Shown: piece after piece, positions 11,601 to 24,025 of the stretch
Layout of the letters: the number at the start of each line of letters is the position of its first letter
How positions within the stretch are numbered: the stretch's first letter is position 1
Assembly: GCA_019321725.1 (NCBI GenBank)
Contig: CM033114.1
Coordinates: 20,167,797 to 20,231,796, forward strand
DNA length: 64,000 nt
Direction: 5' to 3'
Source of the DNA: Paulownia fortunei
Taxonomy: Eukaryota; Streptophyta; Magnoliopsida; Lamiales; Paulowniaceae
Program-made: the position numbers and the translations under genes
The notes under the pieces: generated by a model
Seen by the model: only the letters and a program-made list of their open reading frames with translations
What the model was told of the DNA's origin: nothing
The model's database searches: none

Positions 11601-14600
11601 ACCCTATGATGAATGGACACGGATATGGCGACACGGACAGGACATGACACAAATATGGGACACAACATGTCTTTAAGATTTTAGTGACACGACACGGCTG
11701 TCCAATATTTATATATATGTATATATATTCATGTAAATATTTACATATATATATATATATGTATGCACATCTGTATGTATGTAATTGGTAACAGATTTAT
11801 GGAGATATCGGTGCGATCGCAAAGTAAAAAAGTTCATGTCGGTGATTTTGTCGAAATCCTGCTAGTTTGTAGACTAAAAGTATTGTGGAAAAAAAGGCTT
11901 TTTACTTTAAAAAAGAAATGTAAAGAGAGAAAAAAAGGAATTTAGATAAGGCAGTACTATTTTCTCAAGCAGTTTTAGAAAATTTTAATCTTTTGTTAGT
12001 TTTTTTATTACTCTTATACTTTTTTAAAATATATTAAGAAAGACTACTTTTGGGTTTTGAAACATGTCGGATACTCCACCTGATGTGTTGGAATTTTTAT
12101 TTTTTCATTTAATTTATGTACACGCCAAGTGGCGTATCGGACTCATATTGGTGATGTGTCATGCTCGATGGGGTGTGCGACATGACATGTGATTTTTTGA
12201 AGTGTCAGTGCATTATAGTTTACACCTAGTGGGACAGATAATCTTGTTCTCTAACAAATTAGGAAAGCTTGTGTACTAGTTGATCAAACAATTGGTGTTT
12301 CTTCAAGTGTGAAGTGAGATCTCTAATTGTGAGTCAGTTGGCTAAGGTGGCTTCCTTCATCATTTGTGGTGGAAATGACCAAGCAGTAGAAACCACTACA
12401 ATTTTTCATTGTAACTTTTTCTTGTAACTTAAAATTATTCAAACCCACCCATTGTGGGTGTTAAAGGATTTAAAAATCTATTGTAACTTAAAATTATTTA
12501 AACAAATCTAATGGATTTGGAATCATATTGAGTTTGAAATCCTTAGCTCCTAAATCCTTGAATCCAAATGTAACCTAATAGATTTGCAAAGGGATAATGT
12601 CATTCCTAGATTGGAATTTTGTTCTTAGTGCTTATCTTTTCCATGCTTGCATCTACGACTGTCAATGAGCCCAAACCGACTCAAAGCTTGCAATTCAGCT
12701 TGATAATTCTCAAGCCGGGCTTAATATGATTTAAAATCAAGCCGAGCTGAAGTTAGGGATTGAATTTTAATGCAAACCGAGGGTGAGCGGAGGTGGGCTT
12801 AGGACTTATTATATAATTATTAATATACAAAACTATTAAGATATACTTCAAAACCTAAGAATTCTAAAGTTTCATACTAAAAATTTAGGCTTATATTTTG
12901 ATTATTAGTTTTTTTTTGTGATTTAGACTTATTTTATTGCCATGCTAAAAAAAATAAAAAAATAAGGCGGTTTATGCTCGTATTTATTTTCAAACAAAGC
13001 CCGAGCTTTGAGAAAAAAAGCTAGAAAAAATTCAAGCCTTAATAACAAAAGTTCGTACAATATCAAGTCGAGCATGAGCCTAAGCAAGCTCGGGTCGCTC
13101 GGCTTGATTGACAACCCTACTTGCATCCTTGCATGCTCAATTAACTTCATTGGTTGTTTTACTTACTAAACATTCCTAGGTCAACAAACTCTTGCTTATT
13201 CAGACACTCAATTAAGTCATTTTTATGACATTTTGAACTCTTTCTTAAATTTGCATTACTATTTGAGTATGTATAAATTGATCTTCCTTTAATTCCTTTG
13301 CTCTCTCTCGTCTCTTCCTCGCCTCCCCTCTTTGTTTTTAGTTTTTCTATTTTATCTTGAGGAAGGGTTGGAGGGAGGTGAAATCACATTCGGTGAGGCC
13401 ATTTTGTGGGAGATGTAATTGAAAACACTACAGAGTGAGATCAAATATCTTTCACAGAAGCAAATAGGCGATAGATGCAATGTGTATTTGTTTTATTCAT
13501 GTGATCATGTTGTTGTCAGATAATAAAAACCTTCAAACCTTCAAATGCACTTCCGCATCATGTTCAGGTCCTAGATCTTTGTTTTTTGATTTCCACCTTT
13601 TTTCTGTTAAAACCATTGCAACATGAAGTTCCATATTAACTGCATTTATGTTTTAAAATTTTGAAGACTGTCTGCAGATTTACCAAAGCCGGACAAGGTT
13701 CTTATAGTTGAAAGGGTCATTGACTCCTTGGGATTGCAGGCAACAAGGGGTTCCTTAGTTGGAACAGTGGAGAAGCGAGGTATTTCTGGAGGCCAGAGGA
13801 AACGAGTGAATGTTGGTATTGAGTTGGTAATGGAACCATCATTACTGTTCTTGGACGAACCTACGTCTGGACTGGACAGCTCATCTTCACAGCTACTTCT
13901 TAGAGCACTTAGGCGAGAAGCTCTTGAGGGGGTAAATATCTGCATGGTTGTCCATCAACCAAGGTAATAATTACCACCATCGATTATACTTTTGGCCTTT
14001 AGTGGATAGAAAATGATTTGTCCAATTTGTGTAGCAAGTGGAATTTGTACCATCACCTCTATGAGAAACTTAGTACCAGAGGCATCACTTTTTTATGTAA
14101 AAGAAGGAATCTATATGAAATTTGAGCAACAAGCTTGTTAATTTACTATTGGCTTTCTCTTTGCAGCTATACATTGTTCCAGATGTTTGATGATTTGGTA
14201 CTTCTAGCAAAAGGAGGCCTTACTGTCTATCATGGACCTGTGAGAAAAGTTGAAGAATACTTTGCTGGTCTTGGTATCATTGTTCCAGAGCGTGTCAATC
14301 CTCCAGATTACTTTATTGACATTTTGGAGGGGATGGTTAAAACAAGCTCAAGCTCAGGTGTGAGTTACACAGAACTTCCTGTTAGGTGGATGCTACATAA
14401 TGGTTATCCGATTCCCCCAGATATGAGAACTAATACTGCTGGACCTGCTATGCAAACAATGAATATTGATCAAGGTCATGACTTTCCTGATTCTGTCACT
14501 GAGGAACAATCCTTCGCTGGGGAAGTCTGGCAAGATGTTAAAGCCAACGTGGTGCAGCAGCGTGATATGATAAGACACAACTTCCTGAAGTCAACTGACT

Positions 14601-15605
14601 TGTCCTACCGAAGAACCCCAAGTATTCTCTTACAGTACAAGTACTTCCTTGGAAGGTACATAATTAATCTCTTCTGATCTGAAATTTGTGTCTTCAGTTG
14701 CACCAGTGTCCTTAAACAGTGTCCTTTGCAGGAGCTGTTATTTCTTGTGTTTGAAAATTATTAAATAAATAATAATACCATTGCAGCCTGCTCTGCTTCT
14801 TTTTCCTTTAAAGCACATCATTGTACAGAGGTGAACTACATCCATATATTAGAACATTGTTATCCTGCTAAAAAAAATAAGTAAATATATATTAGTGCAA
14901 CCCTGCCTCCCAGATTGTGGATATGGATATGAGGATTGTTAATCCATGTGATAACGGAAAGTTATAGTTTTCAGTTGCCTTGCTTAATGAGGACAAAGGG
15001 CGAGTGTGAAAAAATGGACTATGTCTGCCATACCTGAAATATTGTGGTGCTATTAAATGTTGGATTCTTGGATTAGTTGTTAATTGTTTCATCTCAACAA
15101 AATTGCTCTCTAATTTTCTCTATCTAATGACAATCTCAGGGTTGGTAAGCAGCGATTGCGAGAAGCGAAAACACAAGCAGTAGATTATCTCATTCTGTTA
15201 ATTGCTGGGGCCTGCTTGGGATCACTTACCAAAGCGAGTGATGCAACTTTCGGTTTTGGTGCTTATACATATACGATAATTGCTGTTTGTAAGTTTGTAA
15301 ACATTTCAGGTTCCTTATAGTTAAGCTCATATTCATTTATTATGAATCTTTTTCACTTTGCTAAAGATCTTATAGCTGGAAACTATTCATCCCTAAAAAA
15401 CTAGAAGAATGTTGTTTGTAGACTTAGTTGTTGAATGATACAACTTATTTTTAAGATGCGGTTTTGCTTACAAAGTATTATTCTTATATATCTACCTTAA
15501 GATCCATATGAATATGTTGTGGATTTATAACATGATCAAACCTCTTCCTCCCTCCTTCCTTACTTCCTTCCCTCCTTCCACCCCCCCCCCCCCCCCCCCC
15601 CCCCG

Positions 15606-15637
<32 letters not shown>

Positions 15638-16711
15638 GCGCGAAAACTGGAAGATGGATAATTTTTCTGTGCCACTTGTTTATTACTGTTGTTTTCATAT
15701 TTAACTTGCCAATTTCAGCTCTGCTGTGCAAGATTGCGGCTTTGAGGTCATTTTCTCAGGACAAGTTACAATACTGGAGAGAAAGTGCTTCTGGCATAAG
15801 CAGTCTGGCTCATTTTGTGGCCAAGGACACAGTTGACCTATTCAATACAGTGATAAAGCCTGTAGTCTATCTCTCAATGTTTTATTTCTTCAGCAATCCA
15901 AGATCGTCCTTTGCATATAACTATATTGTCTTGCTCTGCCTCGTCTATTGTGTAACTGGCATGGCTTATGCATTGGCCATCTTTCTCGACCCTGGTCCTT
16001 CCCAGCTGGTAACAAACGTGTCCTCTTAATAGCTAGTATAAGTTTGAGCTTCCATGATTATGATAGATTTGACCTTTCACTTCGTGCAGTGCTCAGTACT
16101 ACTTCCTGTGGTGTTGACCCTCATTTCAACTCAGTTGAATGCAAGCAAATTTGTGAAAGATTTAGGGAACTTCTGTTATCCAAAGTGGGCTCTAGAAGCA
16201 TTTGTTATTGCAAATTCTGAACGGTATGCTACAATTCCTTTTTCCACGAGAAAGTCTTACACACTAAACAGCAATTAGCTCACTTGTAGAGCTTCTAGTC
16301 CTTCCAATCTATGCTGTCACAGTAGCATATACTGCTTGAAAACTTTTATTGTCGCATCACTATCTTGGATAAATTCCTCTTGGCATGTCAGTTTCGTGTG
16401 CCTTGTCCTTAATGAAGCCACCAAACTCTTCCAAGGAAGGGGAGACAAGAAAAATAACACATTTTCTCAACCTTGGGATAATTTCCATAAAATCAGCGTC
16501 AGTTTCATTGGTTGATATGGGGCAACCGATTTACTGATTATCCTTTGATTTCAGGTATTATGGTGTGTGGCTCCTAACACGCTGTGGCGCACTCCTAAAG
16601 TATGGCTACAACGTTCATCATTGGGCTCTTCGTTTATCTTTGCTGATTCTTACCGGTGCAGCTTTCCGTGCCATAGCTTTCATTGGTATGGTAACTTTCC
16701 AAAAGAAGTGA
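5626..16711 (+). CDS. ABC transporter G family member, ABCG24/ABCG28-like, tandem copy 1 (intact)
   Basis: This is a half-size ABCG (WBC) exporter with the plant ABCG24/28 architecture. Exons: 5626-5879, 6065-6141, 6634-6894, 8920-8983, 9076-9222, 9338-9372, 9534-9607, 10129-11042, 13667-13963, 14167-14655, 15140-15288, 15719-16008, 16090-16223, 16555-16711. They join at GT-AG sites to 3,342 nt (1,113 aa) with no stop. In order: signal peptide (about residues 12-37), extracellular Cys-rich region (about 111-300), one membrane segment (about 300-318), basic coiled linker, nucleotide-binding domain, and C-terminal membrane domain from about 871. The ATPase motifs are complete: Walker [10 protein letters not shown] (541-549), signature ISGGQ (648-652), Walker B LFLDEP (D672, E673) and switch His705. 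It probably works as a dimer at the plasma membrane. The substrate is unknown; Arabidopsis ABCG28 acts in pollen-tube tips. A start at TTG 5,602 was rejected in favour of the ATG. Confidence 0.95.
11604..12218. mobile_element. hAT-type MITE in intron 8 of ABCG copy 1
   Basis: A 615-bp non-autonomous element. Its ends are imperfect terminal inverted repeats: the left end reads CTATGATGAATGGACAC and the reverse complement of the right end reads CTATAATGCACTGACAC. It is flanked by ATTACACC (11,596-11,603) and TTTACACC (12,219-12,226), an 8-bp target duplication with one mismatch, which is the hAT signature. There is no transposase frame inside. The interior has a TA-rich microsatellite and CACGACACGG-like subterminal words. 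The same intron in ABCG copy 2 is only 400 bp and lacks it. Confidence 0.75.
12654..13119. mobile_element. Second hAT-type MITE in intron 8 of ABCG copy 1
   Basis: A 466-bp non-autonomous element. Its terminal inverted repeats read TACGACTGTCAAT on the left and TAGGGTTGTCAAT as the reverse complement of the right end. An exact 8-bp target duplication, CTTGCATC, lies at 12,646-12,653 and 13,120-13,127. GC-richer subterminal zones contain AAGCC/GGCTT and CTCGG words typical of old plant hAT MITEs. There is no coding capacity. It is an intronic insertion after the tandem duplication, or one lost from copy 2, because copy 2 does not have it. Confidence 0.85.
15581..15637 (+). repeat. C24 homopolymer with TC and CA repeats in ABCG copy 1, intron 11
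   Basis: An uninterrupted run of 24 C (15,581-15,604) follows a CT-rich stretch and is followed by TC and then CA/CG dinucleotide repeats. It lies within intron 11 (15,289-15,718). Runs like this are prone to length errors in sequencing, so the exact length is uncertain. Confidence 0.85.
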
Positions 16712-17801
16712 GTTAAACCTCAGCACCAGCTCTTGTTGTCAAGGTAGCTTAATGAAGTGAGTAGAACATCTCTGAAAATGTGACGTGCTTTCGTTCCGTT
16801 CGTATAGCTGACTATTAAAAGAAGCAAGTCTTAATCTGCATTCCTCCTCATTGCTCAAAACATTGATACATTAGGCAAAAGATATCAGATGAACCTTGGA
16901 GGGTGGGGTGGGGGGTTGGAGCACCATTGATGCAGCTTTTTCCTTGTAATTATTTGAAATATTTAGATAGTATGTATTCTTTGATTGTATGTTGTAAAAT
17001 TTTCTAGAGTAAATTATACTTGGTCCTCTCAAACTAGTTTGTTCAATTTGGATAATGCCTCTTTTTATCTTCTGTTTCATTATTACATTATTAACTAGCT
17101 TCAAGATTGTTTTAACTATTTGATTAGTTCGGGGTTGTCTTTTTGTCTAACACTAACAGTCTCCGTGGTATACGTTAGTTACATGCATGAAATTCGAGAT
17201 AGTCACATACTAATACAACCACTTTTTACCCACAATACTGGTTTTGAGAAAGTGGGAATGGTCACGCAGGTACCTATCCTCCCTCCCTCTATATTAATTT
17301 TAAGTTTGATTATTTTGTTGAAGGATATATGAAGTATTTAAATAAAAGTAAAAATCAGTATAGCAGTATCAAAACCATAGTAACAAATTTCGGATTCGGA
17401 AATAATTCGTTTAACTCTTAAAATTTATAATTTGGGTATTGTTTGTGTTAATTGAAAGAAAAATAAAATTTTGTTTACATAGTTAAATTTGTCTTTAAAA
17501 TTCATGATTAATTCAGAGATATATTAATTTAAAATAATTATTTCATAAAAATAATATATTATGTGTGAATATTGTCAATAAAAATTATAATATCTAGTGA
17601 TATATTATATATGTAATGAAAAATAGAAAAATAAGGTTGTTAAAACAGAAATAAAATTCGATAATAATTTGTTTTATTTACGAAAAAAATCGAGAGATTT
17701 TGTCACATTACATTCTATGAAAATCTCGTATTTATTCGAATTATTTTCTAAAATTCAAAGAATTTTGTTACTGTGATCAAAATTGCACGCTTCCTTTTTT
17801 A

Positions 17802-17846
<45 letters not shown>

Positions 17847-20750
17847 CATATAAATTTTAGTTGACTAAACATGATAAAAAAATTAATATTGGGGTAAAAT
17901 TGTCTTTGCAACAGAAATGGTATAAAAGTTGCACAATCATGCCTTCCTAAGAGTTACATAAGCGTGATTGCCACTTTCACAAAAGTCAAAAGCTAACAAA
18001 AAAATAAATAATAAAATGAAAAAAATAAAAAAAATAAATTAATTAATTAAGAGGTCGACCGCATAAATAACTTATTGACACTAAAGAAAGCTTTGAAATA
18101 AATTAGAAAGTGAGGTATTAACAATTTTTGGGAAAAATAAGTTTATTTTCAAATAATATTACTTTCAAATTTTTGAAAAAAAAATGTAAAACCAAATACG
18201 TTTGCAACCTTTTATCTTAACTAATCAAATAGCACTGTCATTTTTATATACCCTAACACAAATATATTTTTATTTTTACAAATTTCCAAGGGCATCCTTT
18301 TTTCATTATTATCAGAAACTAAATTATCTGAAAATAAAAATGAGATCAAAATGAAAATAAAAGCAAATGGAGCAATTTTCTACCCTCACAAGACCACATA
18401 ACTATTTAGTTTTGTTTGGAGATCTAAATATAGAAAAAAGTTACTAAAATATATATGTTACTATATTTATATGCGGCATGTAAAGAAGTTTTTGAATAAA
18501 AATCGTTTTGATATAATCGAGTTTTTTTTATTAATATTAAATTAATAATTTTTTATAAATACTTTAATGGGTACCCTATATAGTTTTACTATAAATATTA
18601 CATCAGTACATATTTGATTAATTAAGTCAAATTCCCCATCCATTTTTTTTATAATGACAAATATATTCGTTTAAACTCAAATTTAGTTTTTTATTATCTA
18701 TTTAATTTTTCATAAAATATATATTTGTTTGATTGAATAAATCCTATCACTATGACAACATAACAAAAAATAAAGAACAATAAACTATCATACTAGTAAT
18801 TGGGTATAAAAAAAATCATAGTTAAAATGTACCTGGCGGCAAGCGATAATTTTGAAATTAAAATCAGAACGGGATTGAAATTAATTTTTGAGAGTTGAGA
18901 TTTAAGAAAAAGAATAGAGAACAAGAGAAACATTTGCTTTTCTTTTGTTGCATTTCTTCCCATGCTTTGTTTAATTAGGTGTAATAAATAAAATGAAAAA
19001 TCTAACTAAATTAAAATTTAAAAAGATTTAAAAATTGCAGCAAAAACATGGTTTAACATAACTTTCAAAAATAAAATTTAAATCCCATCTTGTAAATTTT
19101 AATTCAACGTTACTGCATCATTACGATTTTTTATATTTTAATTGTATGGAGGAGTACTATTCTTAAAAAAAAAATCCATATCTATGTTATTATTGTGATG
19201 GAATTCCATTTAATCAAGTGAATTATAACACATATTACAACCAAAATTGAGCTTAAAAGGACATGTTTTTACTTATAAAAAATTTAAATAAAAAAAGTTA
19301 AATGAATTTTATCCAATATGACACCTAACCTTAACCCCATAGTTTTCATTAATATACAACTGAAATCTTGAAAAAAGGGTTATTCTAACATAGGGGCAAA
19401 ATTATTATTTTCTTATTACCTTAAAAAATTGTTTAATTTTTTTTTTTTGACAACCTTAAAATATTTATGCAGCACTACAATTTGTACACAAGTTGTCTGA
19501 CGAGGACTAAGTTTTTGTTTAAAGAGCCAAATCCACACGAAAACCCTTGTAAACAACTAGCCCTATTCAACTAAGGAAATCATATTTATTATTAAATTAA
19601 TACCATTAAATAATAATCTTTAGCTTTAGTCAAGAAATAAAGGAAAGAAATGGAACTAGTCATATCTATAAACAAAAAAATAAATCTTGACATGTAAGAA
19701 TTGGATAAATAAAACTATTGTACACATCCTTAGGCTATAAGAAAAGATCAAACTAACAAGCTACACGTTTTCTAATTTGAAATATTATTGAATCATTTTT
19801 GCGTCATTTCTTCTTATTCTAAAATTTTTCACCTAAATTGAGATTTCAAACATAATATAAACATTATAAATGACTTAATTTTTTTTTCATGTAAATCGAT
19901 GGTTCCAACATAAAATAAACATTAAAATAAAAATCGTCGACACATTCAATAATATGAACCATTTGAAGATTTCTCCTCAAAGGGTTTTCTTGGAAACATC
20001 ATGTTCTTAATTATGTATTCTACATTGGTTTACCTAATAAAAAGTCAATATACGTTAATTTCAGTAGGAAGTCGTGGGTAAAAACTATGTCCAACCCGAA
20101 TCCAATCTTATGTTTTATTGTACAAGTTGTGTCCACAACATATTATGTCTTATCGTGATACAATTTTGATAACTAGTCAAATATATTTTTTGAATTCAAG
20201 AAATGATGATTGAAAATTAATATTTGTTTGAAAAGATCAAATATATTTTTAATTCATGAATAACCCAAAAAACTTATAGCTCTATTACATTAGAATGGTT
20301 GTTTACACATTGATTTACGGGAAAAATTTAGGCCGGATTAAATTTGATCGAATTTATGTAATTTATATTATGAGTGAATTATACTTATTTTATGATTTAT
20401 GTACAATTTAAAAAGAGTGATGAATTATGAGACAAATGTTATTATATTAATTATGTAATTAGTTGAGTATAATTAAATTAAAACTCACATGAATTTTTCT
20501 ATTATTGATATTAATTAATCTTAACATATTACAATAATTGAAAATATACGAGATGCACATGTTAGACTCGTTGCTCCTCTCTTATCTTTTACTTGTCCAA
20601 AAGAAAAAAAAGAAGAGTTTATACTAGTGTAACATGCATATGAATTGACTCTTGAATTAGTCAAAAACTTTAGAAAATTATATCTTAATCTAAAATATAT
20701 TAATTAAAAGAAAAAAATTGGCAAAAAATAAAAAATAAACCTAACCGCAA
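16712..20750. other. AT-rich spacer between the two ABCG genes
   Basis: About 4 kb with no supported gene. It holds the unassigned 3' UTR of copy 1, a TA microsatellite at about 17,806-17,840, and AT-rich DNA with no recognisable exon of either ABCG copy. I saw no duplicated remnant of the ABCG genes here. The tandem duplication therefore seems to include only the two full genes, and the spacer has diverged beyond recognition. Confidence 0.6.
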
Positions 20751-20779
20751 GTGGCCCCAGTCAACTGCCATATGCTTAC

Positions 20780-20953
20780 ATATATTGCCTCTCTCTCTTT
20801 TTTTGTCCCCCCAATAATCTACCATTCCTCTGCCACCTTCTTCTTCTTCCTCCCCTCTCCCCCACCCCCTTCCCCGCCCCACCCACCACCCCACCCAGAA
20901 AACACACAGACACACAGAGGCAGAAAACTGAGAGGAGAGAGCTTGTGATATTG
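20780..20953 (+). promoter_or_regulatory. C-rich pyrimidine leader of ABCG copy 2
   Basis: A dense C/T tract (about 20,780-20,895) with CTTCTTCTTC and CCCACCC-type runs, followed by a short CACAGA-rich stretch. Copy 1 has an equivalent leader at about 5,460-5,580. Position and composition suggest a plant Y-patch-like core promoter or 5' UTR. No convincing TATA box was found. Confidence 0.45.
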
Positions 20954-20971
20954 ATGAGCGGCCAAGTATAG
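20954..20971 (+). promoter_or_regulatory. Five-codon upstream ORF before ABCG copy 2
   Basis: An ATG at 20,954 opens a frame of five codons (MSGQV) closed by TAG at 20,969-20,971. This is only three bases before the main ATG at 20,975. If it lies within the transcript, it could lower initiation at the main start, because reinitiation over such a short gap is poor. Copy 1 has no upstream ATG in the equivalent leader. Whether the transcript starts upstream of this ATG is not known. Confidence 0.5.
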
Positions 20972-21223
20972 AAAATGAGGGGGCTAAGAAAAACGCTGGC
21001 TTGTGTGCTTTTCATGCAAGTGATGTTGGTGCAGTTCGTGCAGTGCCAACAAGTTTTCGAGAATGATTACAACGGCATCAACACTACTCAGCTCAGTGAT
21101 CCTGCGGTTCTGAACCAGTTCACAAAGATAGTTTACCAGCGTCTCTCCGGCGTCACCTCCGATCTTATACACAGTGAGATTGCTCAGAAGGCCACTTTCT
21201 GTGTTACAGACCCGTATAAGCAC

Positions 21224-21225
<2 letters not shown>

Positions 21226-21255
<30 letters not shown>

Positions 21256-21303
21256 GTGTGTGTGTGTATGTATGTATAGGTTTTGGTTTTGGTTTTGGTT
21301 TGA
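21226..21303 (+). repeat. Compound microsatellite in ABCG copy 2, intron 1
   Basis: Consecutive TC, TA, TG, TATG and finally GGTTTT repeats (about four units of the last) fill most of the 133-bp intron 1 of copy 2, starting just after the donor at 21,214. The GGTTTT units are not the plant telomere repeat (TTTAGGG). It is a hypervariable tract close to an exon boundary. Confidence 0.85.
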
Positions 21304-24025
21304 TCAAACTCTGAGAGGCTGCATTTTTTTTGTGGGTTGTTGACAGGGACGATGATTGGAACAGATCTTTTAATTATTCTGATAATTTGGATTTCTTGTC
21401 TCAGTGCATTCTCACTACTCAGGGTATGACTTCTTCTGATCAGTTTTCTGTTTTGACAAAATTATGGGGGGATGAATTACTATGGAACTTATGTATATAT
21501 TATCATTTCTTATTCTTGTTTTACATTTTTTTCTTATTTAGCTGCATTTATATGAGTTTTTTCTTTGTTTTTTTAAATTGAGCTTGATTTTAATATTTAC
21601 AATCTTCAAGCCCAAGCCGACTCAAATAATTTTTTGTTTGTAAGGTCAAATATTATAGTTCAAAAGAGTAAATTTAATCATATTCATTCATGTAATCCAA
21701 ATATGATACTTAAATATATTATATTTTTTAAGTTATTTTATGTATAATTTTATGCATAATGTATATTTATTTAATTATGAATTTATGTCAAATTCAATAT
21801 GAGCTCACGATCATTTATACTTGGTTTGTATTTGATATTTGCATTGATTTGAATTTATTTGTATAGCGATCAACATTAAATATCCCAAACAAATAATGAA
21901 TAAGGTGAAAAATGTAATGAACTTGAACTCTAGTTGCAATTACAAAACAAGAACGCAACGTTAGTTTGGCCCAATTATTAAAATTTCAAAATAATTCTAA
22001 TTCTAATTATGTCTCATCGATTCGTCGCAAGATTAATTTTTATTAGAATATGCTCAAAATATGAGGTTTGATAAAAATTATGAGGTCTTGAATTCAAATT
22101 TTATTAAAAGTACAATTATGATCTATTTTTATAATAGTTTATTATTATTTTGCTAATTAATTAGCAATAACTGATATATTTAATCATATTATTTGAAAAA
22201 ACCAATCAATTTATTAACTTGTCAAATCCTTGAATTTCCATTTCCCATATACAAAGGCCCATCACTAAAATAATATCACAAATTAATAATGATAAAAAAA
22301 TTAATTTAATTAATGAATTTAGTCAGAGTTTGGGTTAATGCAGAAGAACTTGTATACACTAATGGTATTGCATTCTAAAGTGCAAATTTCTTCCAGCAAT
22401 TTTTGAATATATATATATTTTTTCTCTTATCTTTTTTGGTTTAATGTGTTCAAATAGGAGACTTGCCCCAGAGATTGTGTACAGCAGCAGACCTCAAATT
22501 CTACTTCACTAATTTCATAGCAAACACAAAATCCTCAGCCACTTTCCTAAAGCCCAACAGGAACTGTAATTTAACGACATGGGTTTCGGGCTGCGAGCCC
22601 GGATGGGCTTGTAGTGCGGGCTTGACTCAGCCCGTCAATTTCAGAGACTCCCATGAAATACCAGCCCGGACTTCTGATTGTCAGCCTTGCTGTGAGGGCT
22701 TCTTCTGCCCTCGGGGTCTTACATGCATGATACGTAAGTGTGCAAGCAAATTTTCTTTTCTTTTCTTCTTTTTTTTTTCTGTAATGATATTTTGATTGTA
22801 GCTATTGATTGAATGTGACAACTATGTTTTCTTCAATTGATTTGCAAAGAAAAGAAAAAGGAAAAAAACTATCCTATTTAATCTTTCATTGACAGTTCAA
22901 GACTTTTGTTTGTGGCTAGGATGTATATGGTTTCTCTAGGATGAGATTTGCAGCTGTTGCATTGTGACATTGAACAAAAAAAGGATTGCACCTGCACTTG
23001 TTGATATTAATTCATGTGTACATATGTATAAAATGGGTACCATTTGATAAGAAAATTTTGAACTTGAAAGTTCTTTGACTGTGATGATAACTAAAGTATT
23101 GGCTATGATTTTTGGCATTTATGAAGCATGTCCATTGGGTTCCCACTGCCCCCTAGCGACATTCAATGTGAGCACTGGCTTATGCGACCCGTAAGTTGAT
23201 ATTCTAGTTACTTCTGTCTTGCGTATTACATTATTGCTTAGTTTGTGCATTGTATTTATTGATTTTCCTCTGCAGGTATCTTTACCAATTACCTTCTGGA
23301 AAGCCGAATCATACTTGTGGAGGGGCTAATGTTTGGGCGGATGTTAGCAGAGGTGGTTCAATGTTCTGTTCAGCAGGATCATATTGTCCAACAAACACAG
23401 AAGAGGTTCCTTGTGCTAGCGGGTATTGATTTTTATCCCATTCTTCAGGCATTATTTAGTGATCATGTGTTGGTGCTTTCAACTTTTGTATCAGAGAAAT
23501 TCTGGATTTTACCAATCTAGTTTTTACTTGATGACCCCTATTGTGTTTCTTGAGTTGTACTTCTTTTCTTTCTTTTAAGTTATTGGTGTTGGTAATGCAA
23601 TCTTAATGCCATCTTCATTTTTCTTTGAACTTCAGGCATTACTGCCGCATGGGATCTACTTCTGAGACACGTAAGTCCCTAGTTATAAGTGTGTTCAATT
23701 GCATCAAAAAGTTTTCTTGGCTGAAAGACAATGTCTTTCCTTTGATGAATGGTGTTGCTGTGCATCTATGGCACTGATTCCCTCTGTTTTCTCTATTGTA
23801 TTCGTGCTTAATATTCCTGTGCATTTAGTACCTACAAATCTGTTTACATAACTTATGCTTTGTTAACATCTAATCCTTGAAGATAAACTTGCAGGATGCT
23901 TCAAGTTGACTTCATGTAATTCCAACACAACGAGGCAGAATATAACTCAATATGGGTTAATGCTGATTGTAAGTTTCTCTACATAATTTTGTCATTGCTT
24001 TTAGAAAATTTAGAACACTGGTGAT

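Noticed and set aside
21278..21303. GGTTTT repeats considered as interstitial telomere sequence
   Set aside because: The plant telomere repeat is TTTAGGG. This unit differs and is part of a compound microsatellite.
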